DNA from: Rhizocola hellebori
Lineage (GTDB): Bacteria; Actinomycetota; Actinomycetes; Mycobacteriales; Micromonosporaceae
DNA length: 64,000 bases
Reading direction: 5' to 3'
NCBI RefSeq assembly: GCF_016862955.1
Contig: NZ_BONY01000047.1
Location: forward strand, 16,587 to 80,586
The notes under the pieces were generated by a model. It saw only the letters and a program-made list of their open reading frames with translations, made no database searches and had not been told where the DNA came from. Made by a program: the position numbers and the translations under genes. Each line of letters starts with the position of its first letter. Position 1 is the stretch's first letter. Positions 59,089-64,000 of this stretch are shown piece by piece.

Positions 59089-59732
59089 ACTTCGTTGTGG
59101 AGAACTTGGTAGCGGACGAGAACGTTGTCCGAACCGTCGAATGTGGACGTTGCCAAGCGCCGAAGCACGGCGGTCTCGCCCGAGGCGGATTTTCCCAGGT
59201 GCTGCTGGACCCAGTAGGACCCCATCGAGTGGTGCTCGATGATCGGAGTGCCTCCGCCCAGGACCACGGCACCGATCATGAGATGCAGCTCGTCAACCAG
59301 ACCGCTGCCCAGCAGATCGTTCCAGAGGATGCGGCTGCCCCACATCACCATCTCCCTGCCGTCCTCCTCCTTGAGCGTTGCGATCTCCTTGTGAGCCTGC
59401 GCCCGCTTGATGATCCGGGTGGTCGTGGCCCAGGGGTGGTCCTTGCCAGGCGCCGACGCGTGATCGGAGATGACAACCTTGTCGACGGCGTTGTAAAGCC
59501 TCGAGAACTCCCTGTTGGCGGCCGACGCGGAGGAGTCGCTCTCCACATACGGCCAGAAACCGCTAAATCCCTCGTACGAGCTGCCACCGAGCAACACAAT
59601 GTCGGCTGCCTTCATACGCTCGAGGTTGTATTCGTCAAAAGCGCCGTCCAGAGGCAGCGCCATCACGTTGTTTCCCGGCCCTTCGTAGAAGCCGTCCAAT
59701 GACATGAGGTTCACTACAACGAGTTTGCGCAT
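59085..59732 (-). CDS. Dihydrofolate reductase/RibD C-terminal domain family protein
   Basis: 215 residues, ATG at 59732. RibD/DHFR-like fold: MRKLVVVNLMSLDGFYEG at the start, ADIVLLGGSSYEGFSGFWPYV, then KVVISDHAS, the helix and GREMVMWGSRILWNDLLGSGLVDELHLMIGAVVLGGGTPI. These stand-alone proteins use NADPH; their substrates are mostly unknown, and true folate reduction is unlikely because the usual folate-binding acidic residue context differs. Convergent with the XRE gene (four-base stop overlap) and 46 bases upstream of the MFS stop region. Confidence 0.88.
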   Translation of the reverse strand: MRKLVVVNLMSLDGFYEGPGNNVMALPLDGAFDEYNLERMKAADIVLLGGSSYEGFSGFWPYVESDSSASAANREFSRLYNAVDKVVISDHASAPGKDHPWATTTRIIKRAQAHKEIATLKEEDGREMVMWGSRILWNDLLGSGLVDELHLMIGAVVLGGGTPIIEHHSMGSYWVQQHLGKSASGETAVLRRLATSTFDGSDNVLVRYQVLHNEV

Positions 59733-59777
59733 ACTATTTCGCCGTCCTGTCTTAATCGTGTTTTGTGGCCGCCGTGA

Positions 59778-61349
59778 CTATGCAACGAGATCGCTGGGCT
59801 GCGGTGTCGTCATGTCGTCCTGGTCGGGTTGCGTGCCGATGAGCGGCACCTTGCGGAGCGTGGCGAAGGCCAGTACGGCCAGCACCAGGAACACGAGGGC
59901 GCACAGGCCGGCCACATTGGCAAATGCCGTGTTGAAGGTCTCGCGGGCCGCGGTGAGCAGGTCGTTGCCGACAGCCGTCGGGAGCTGCCGCGCACCGGCG
60001 ATCGCGCCGGCGATGCTCTCATTGGCGGCTGCCGCGGTCTCCGGGGCGACCTGGGCCGGCACCTGAACCCGGCCCTGGTAGAAGAGCGTGGCGAGGCTGC
60101 CGAGGCCGGCAATGCCCAAAGCCGAACCGAGTTCACCGGCGGTCGTGGACAAGGACCCGACCGAGCCGGCCTTGTCCGGCGGAGCAGACTGCATGACCAG
60201 CTGGTTGGTGAGGGCGGGAACAGCGTTGACCCCGGCGAACACGACGCCTACGCCGAGCATGAGTGTCGGCAGTCCGCCAACAGCGTCGACCTGGGTGAGC
60301 ACCACCATGCCGGCGGCGGCGATGAGCATGCCGCCGGTCAGGATCGAACCCGGTCGCACCCGCTTGGCCAACTGCATGACGATCTGGATGCCGATGACCA
60401 TAACCGCGGCCGGCACCAGCATCCACAGTGCCGCCGTCAACGGGGAGAACCCCTCGACGAGTTGCAGGTGCTGGGACAGCAGCAACCCGCACCCGGTCAG
60501 GGCGAGTCCGGCCAGCAGGTACAGCGCCAGTCCGCCGCCGATCGCGCGGGCGCCGAACAGGCTCAGGTCAAGCAGCGGGTCGGCCAGCCGGCGCTGTCGC
60601 CGTACGAACACGATCCCGAAGCTCACCCCGACCACGCAGGCCACTACTGACGTCACCGCGAGACCAGACCTGGCCAGCTCCTTCAGCCCATAGATGAGCG
60701 GGAGGATGGCGGCCAGCGACAGCGCGACGCTGACGAAATCCAACCGGCCGGAGGTCGGATTGTGCGACTCCGGCAACAAGGCCGGCCCCAACGCCAGCAG
60801 TACCACCATCACCGGCACCGCGATCAGGAACACCGAGCCCCACCAGAACGAGTTCAGCAGCAGACCACCAACGGCCGGACCGAGGGAGATGCCCGCCATC
60901 ATGGCCATCGACCACAGGCCCACCGCCGTGGCCATCTGCTTGGCGTCCTTGAACATGTTGCGGATCAACGCCAAGGTCATGGGCATGATGGTTGCCCCGG
61001 CGATCCCCAACAACGCCCGAACCGCAATCAGCAACTCCGGGCTGGTGGTGTAGGCCGCCGCGACCGACAGCACAGCGAACGCGCCGGCACCGCTCAACAA
61101 CAGCCTGCGATAGCCGATTCGGTCACCCAATCGCCCCATCGTGACAAGGAATCCGGCAATCAGGAAGCCGTAGATATCTGTGATCCACAGTTGCTCGCTG
61201 CTGCCGGCATGCAAGGCCGCACCCAGCCGTGGCAACGCCAGGATCACGACATTGAGATCCAGCATCGCCACCATCGTCGGCAAGGTGAGCACCGCCAGGC
61301 CGATCCACTCCCGCCGCCCGGCCAGCGCAACCGTCCCCGTTTCAGCCAC
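59778..61349 (-). CDS. MFS drug exporter, DHA2 family (14 helices)
   Basis: 523 residues from GTG at 61349 with GGAAGGA upstream; the frame continues but without transporter character. Fourteen hydrophobic helices. Motif A-like GRLGDRIGYRRLLLSG lies between helices 2 and 3, the DHA2-typical TLPTMVAMLDLNVVILALP in helix 1, and the SLGPAVGGLLL motif C in helix 5. It would export hydrophobic drugs or metabolites by proton antiport. A cytoplasmic C-terminal tail of about 25 residues is acidic. The near neighbours (DHFR-like, RidA) do not indicate a substrate. Confidence 0.93.
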   Translation of the reverse strand: MAETGTVALAGRREWIGLAVLTLPTMVAMLDLNVVILALPRLGAALHAGSSEQLWITDIYGFLIAGFLVTMGRLGDRIGYRRLLLSGAGAFAVLSVAAAYTTSPELLIAVRALLGIAGATIMPMTLALIRNMFKDAKQMATAVGLWSMAMMAGISLGPAVGGLLLNSFWWGSVFLIAVPVMVVLLALGPALLPESHNPTSGRLDFVSVALSLAAILPLIYGLKELARSGLAVTSVVACVVGVSFGIVFVRRQRRLADPLLDLSLFGARAIGGGLALYLLAGLALTGCGLLLSQHLQLVEGFSPLTAALWMLVPAAVMVIGIQIVMQLAKRVRPGSILTGGMLIAAAGMVVLTQVDAVGGLPTLMLGVGVVFAGVNAVPALTNQLVMQSAPPDKAGSVGSLSTTAGELGSALGIAGLGSLATLFYQGRVQVPAQVAPETAAAANESIAGAIAGARQLPTAVGNDLLTAARETFNTAFANVAGLCALVFLVLAVLAFATLRKVPLIGTQPDQDDMTTPQPSDLVA

Positions 61350-61520
61350 GTTCTTAGTCCTTCCCTGGATGTCCGAGATCCCGTCTCGGCGAACACAGGT
61401 AAGACGAAGCTGCCACCACGTTCTCGACAACCCGATATCACGTAGGCCCCACGGGATGTCCTGCGGCAGGGCAGACCGCAAACCGTTGGTGCTGGCTTCA
61501 TCGTGGCACCACGTCGGTTA

Positions 61521-61907
61521 TCAAGCTGCTGCGATCACCTCAATTTCCACGAGCCAGGCGTTCACCAATGTTTGGACGACGATTGCCGTGGTGGGCACGA
61601 CTCTGCCACCCAGAGCGGCGACACGAGCTGCCGCGTTCGCTTCGGCGTAGGCGGCATCGGTCAAGTAACTCGTCAGCCGCACAATGTTGTCGACGGTCAT
61701 GTCGGCTGCCGCGAGTATGGTCCGGATGTTCGACCAAATCAGCTCGAGTTGTTCGGCGAGCGTGGCACCCGGTGTCCCGTCCGGGTGCAGACCCATGGTG
61801 CCGGCGACGAAGAGCAGCCGCTGCGCGCCACGCACCTCCATCGCGTGCGCGTAGTCGCTAGTTGCCGGATAGACGCCGACCGACGGACGATGTGACTTCA
61901 GCTCCAT
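61521..61907 (-). CDS. RidA/YjgF-family protein
   Basis: 128 residues from ATG at 61907 (a GTG two codons earlier is possible). YjgF signature: GAQRLLFVAGTMGLHPDGTPGATLAEQLELIWSNIRTILAAADM, NIVRLTSYLTD, and the end VVPTTAIVVQTLVNAWLVEIEVIA. RidA proteins deaminate reactive enamine/imine intermediates. The critical arginine near 105 of classical RidA (P-x-R-S-x) is replaced by PTTA, which places it in an Rid subgroup (Rid2-7-like) without established deaminase activity. Confidence 0.85.
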   Translation of the reverse strand: MELKSHRPSVGVYPATSDYAHAMEVRGAQRLLFVAGTMGLHPDGTPGATLAEQLELIWSNIRTILAAADMTVDNIVRLTSYLTDAAYAEANAAARVAALGGRVVPTTAIVVQTLVNAWLVEIEVIAAA

Positions 61908-61930
61908 CCGCACATGTTCTCAGAAGCCGA

Positions 61931-62707
61931 TCAGTGTCGACGGCGTAGGCAGGTGGTGCCTGGGGCGACCACGTCTGAGCACAGGATGCACCAGACGGCT
62001 GGAATTGTCTCGTGGCCCATGGCCCTGTAGACGGTGGGATTGGCGTCGGCTGCCTGTTGCAGTGTCCGGGCGAAGTAGCGCACGGTCCACCTGTCCCACT
62101 CTGGCGGCCAGCTGCTCAACGTCGCCTGGACGGCGACGTCCTTGTCAGCCCACCACAGCTCCGCCGGGCCGGTGGCTTCGGGTACCGCAGGCGGCAACCC
62201 TTCCTCATTTGCTACCGGGAAAACATGCGAGGGCGTGGCACATTGGAAAGTGCGGTGAAACCAACCGCGTACCTCGACCAGCAATGCGTGTTTCTCGATT
62301 CGCTGATTGACGGATCGGTCGATGATCCGGTCTGGCCAATATCCCGGCCTCATGGCCGTGCTCCCATCCAGGAGAACATTGACTCTCCAGGTCCAGTCGC
62401 CATCGAATATTCCGCCAAAAGCCAGCCCCAATGACGTGTGGTAGCAGCTGGCTTCACCGCCGAGACCGTACCTCATACCGTCGCCTCCGATGACCCGATA
62501 GAACAGGCCGCCATAGCGCTGTTCGAATCTGACCATCGCCTCAATGAACTCATCCGGTGCCGGTTCCCGCTCATTGCCACGTAGAATCACGGCGGTCGAT
62601 CGGATGACGGACTCGTTCAGGTGCGGGTTGCGGTGGGAGTGGCCGGTCAAGAACCGGCGGGCGCGCTCGGAAAGCGCCGGGTCGTCCATCACGAATATGC
62701 CGGCCAC
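61931..62707 (-). CDS. Hypothetical protein with C-terminal cysteine cluster
   Basis: 258 residues from GTG at 62707 preceded by AGGAAAAG. I do not recognise the family. The protein is soluble and rich in Trp and Arg (GGIFDGDWTWRVNVLLDGSTA, WPPEWDRWTVRYFARTL). The C-terminus AVWCILCSDVVAPGTTCL has a CxxC and a third cysteine, which could bind zinc with a further ligand. No signal peptide or enzyme motif. Followed at 24 bases by the RidA start region on the same strand, so the two may be co-transcribed. Confidence 0.6.
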   Translation of the reverse strand: MAGIFVMDDPALSERARRFLTGHSHRNPHLNESVIRSTAVILRGNEREPAPDEFIEAMVRFEQRYGGLFYRVIGGDGMRYGLGGEASCYHTSLGLAFGGIFDGDWTWRVNVLLDGSTAMRPGYWPDRIIDRSVNQRIEKHALLVEVRGWFHRTFQCATPSHVFPVANEEGLPPAVPEATGPAELWWADKDVAVQATLSSWPPEWDRWTVRYFARTLQQAADANPTVYRAMGHETIPAVWCILCSDVVAPGTTCLRRRH

Positions 62708-63018
62708 GGTACCACTTTTCCTGACGAAGACTCAGGTATTTTCCATCCCAGCGCTCCCGGGGCCGTGGGCCAAGGTGTCCCACGGTGTCTCGGCGATCCT
62801 GGTTCTGCCGCCGAAACTGCCGGTTGGCTTGAATCCTCACAGCGTAGGAGCGATTCGGAACCGACAGCGATAGGTCGATCTGACTTTCTAAATTATGCAG
62901 CATGCCGGCGAACCATAGGTGACCGCCAGCGAGCTGGGTCGGGCGACGGGGGTGCCTAACGGGGGGATGTCCGCAGCCCGGCCGAGCTGAACGATTTCCC
63001 CAACCGAACAGGAGAACG
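62708..63018. other. Divergent intergenic region
   Basis: 311 bases between the hypothetical protein and the FG-GAP gene. The only clear element is the ribosome binding site AGGAG (63010-63014) of the latter. I see no operator dyad, terminator or small RNA. Confidence 0.5.
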
Positions 63019-64000
63019 ATGAAGCGAACTACGTGGCTGGCAATCGCCGCGGTTGCCGCAGTGACGCTGATGAATCAGGTCGCTGCCACGCCGGCCCAGG
63101 CGGGGCCTTACTGTCCGACCGATGTGGACTGGTCGACCTACGGCTATCCCGTCTACAACGCCGCCGTCAGAGTGGGGGCCGTATTCCGCCGATCGGGAGA
63201 TCACCCTTTCCGAGCTGACGTCGAGGACCTACGGCATCGTCGCCACCACCTCAGTCCGGTTCGGGCAATCCGCGGAGATCTCCGCCTCCGGCGACGCCAT
63301 CATCACCGATGCCACCGCCACCGTGGCATCCAGCCTCGAAGTGTCCATCGGCCTGACCATCCAACGGGAGGTGCGAGTCGAGTCGCGGGTTGACGAGAAA
63401 TTCACACTTCCGGCGGGCCGCGTGGTGGCGCTGCGGTACGGGTTCGTCGTGCAGACGTTGCGGCGCACCACGACCTACTACAACTCCAGCTGCGGCATCA
63501 GCAGCCAGCAACACCAATACCTCAATGTGGGGTACGCGGTCAGCAACGAGATTTTGGCCGAAGGCGACTATCCCGACCCGGACCGGGCTCGGCGGCTGCT
63601 GGGAATCGCCGGGTTGCCGCACACCGGCGGAGTCTGCGGCACCGCGATCGGCACGGGCATCTCGGCGCAGGCGTCAATCGCGTGTGCGTCACCAACGATA
63701 GAGGTGCTTGGTTCGCGGTGTCCTACCGGATTGGCCTGCAGCGGCGGCAGCGGCGGTGGAGGGGGCGGAGGCGGCGGAACGTGGGCCGGATCGCGAAACG
63801 ACCTCAACGGTGATGGCAAGGCTGACTTGCTCGCGCTCTACACCGACGACACCCTCGCCTGGTACCCAGGAAAAGGCGATGGAAATTTCTGGTCGGCCCG
63901 CATCATGGGGCCAGCTGGATTCTCACAGCTGGCCAAGGCCGACCTCAACGGTGACGGCAAGAAGGACATGCTGGCGCTCTACAACGACTACACGCTGGCG
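63019..64000 (+). pseudogene. Secreted FG-GAP-repeat protein, frameshifted, 3' end outside window
   Basis: ATG with AGGAG upstream; signal peptide MKRTTWLAIAAVAAVTLMNQ and AATPAQAG, mature start YCPTDVDWSTYGYPVYNAA. At a run of five G (63174-63178) the frame breaks: after VRVG the homology continues in the next frame as PYSADREITLSELTSRTYG, a beta-rich domain of about 190 residues with several cysteines, then a Gly-rich linker and FG-GAP units NDLNGDGKADLLALYTDD and ADLNGDGKKDMLALYNDY running off the window. With four G instead of five a single intact frame results. The module organisation matches the FG-GAP protease at 28 kb, but no protease motif is visible here. Either a sequencing error or a true inactivating or phase-variable indel. 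Confidence 0.75.

Noticed and set aside
1..64000. CRISPR array, tRNA, rRNA or insertion sequence
   Set aside because: No regularly spaced repeats, no cloverleaf with CCA-type end, no rRNA-like stretch and no transposase or integrase motif were found by reading both strands.

Overview
High-GC DNA with dense GTG/ATG starts, purine-rich ribosome binding sites, SARP/AfsR-type regulators, many Sec-secreted proteins and WXG100/EspC-type secretion partners points to a filamentous actinobacterium (Pseudonocardiales or Micromonosporales would fit; the genus cannot be fixed from the window). No rRNA, tRNA, CRISPR array, integrase or intact transposase was recognised.

Bases 1-12.5 kb form a conflict/defence island. 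It opens with a tightly overlapping operon of a 5'-truncated UPF1/DNA2-like SF1 helicase, a winged-helix protein of unknown function, a double-HKD phospholipase-D-fold protein and a tiny truncated fourth frame; the helicase plus PLD pairing resembles Mokosh antiphage systems. On the other strand follows a DprA-like plus ComF-like phosphoribosyltransferase pair, the ShosA/ShosT arrangement, in which the phosphoribosyltransferase is frameshifted. Next is a seven-gene minus-strand operon (YbaB-like, EspC-like, WXG100-like, HNH-nuclease toxin, two probable immunity/accessory proteins, and a thioredoxin-fold protein lacking its nucleophilic cysteine) that reads as a type VII-secreted polymorphic toxin locus. 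A tandem-SPOUT methyltransferase coupled to an HExxH metallopeptidase, a SUKH immunity protein and a hypothetical protein close the island.

Bases 12.6-35.2 kb are dominated by secreted enzymes and their likely regulators: a GDSL/SGNH esterase with ricin-type lectin, divergent from a GH97 glycosidase with two ricin-type domains and sharing a CAACGTTGTC palindrome; an S51 peptidase; an ArsR/SRPBCC pair; a SARP-STAND regulator divergent from a 2046-residue secreted RHS protein; a trypsin-like protease with FG-GAP repeats divergent from a second SARP-STAND regulator; then small secreted proteins and a lipoprotein. A third SARP-STAND regulator lies at 35.5-38.3 kb.

Bases 38.3-44.1 kb hold two coupled giant genes (875 and 1050 residues) that I cannot assign to any family; they are the best candidate for something undescribed. 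From 44.4 to 64 kb come a NERD-UvrD helicase, a truncated hydrolase, an LPXTG surface protein, two paralogous PadR/membrane-protein modules with A/T-rich repeats upstream, a GH10 xylanase with two LamG domains, a second secreted protease, a divergent XRE regulator/oxidoreductase pair around a perfect palindrome, an MFS exporter, a RidA protein, and a secreted FG-GAP protein interrupted by a one-base homopolymer frameshift that runs off the window end.
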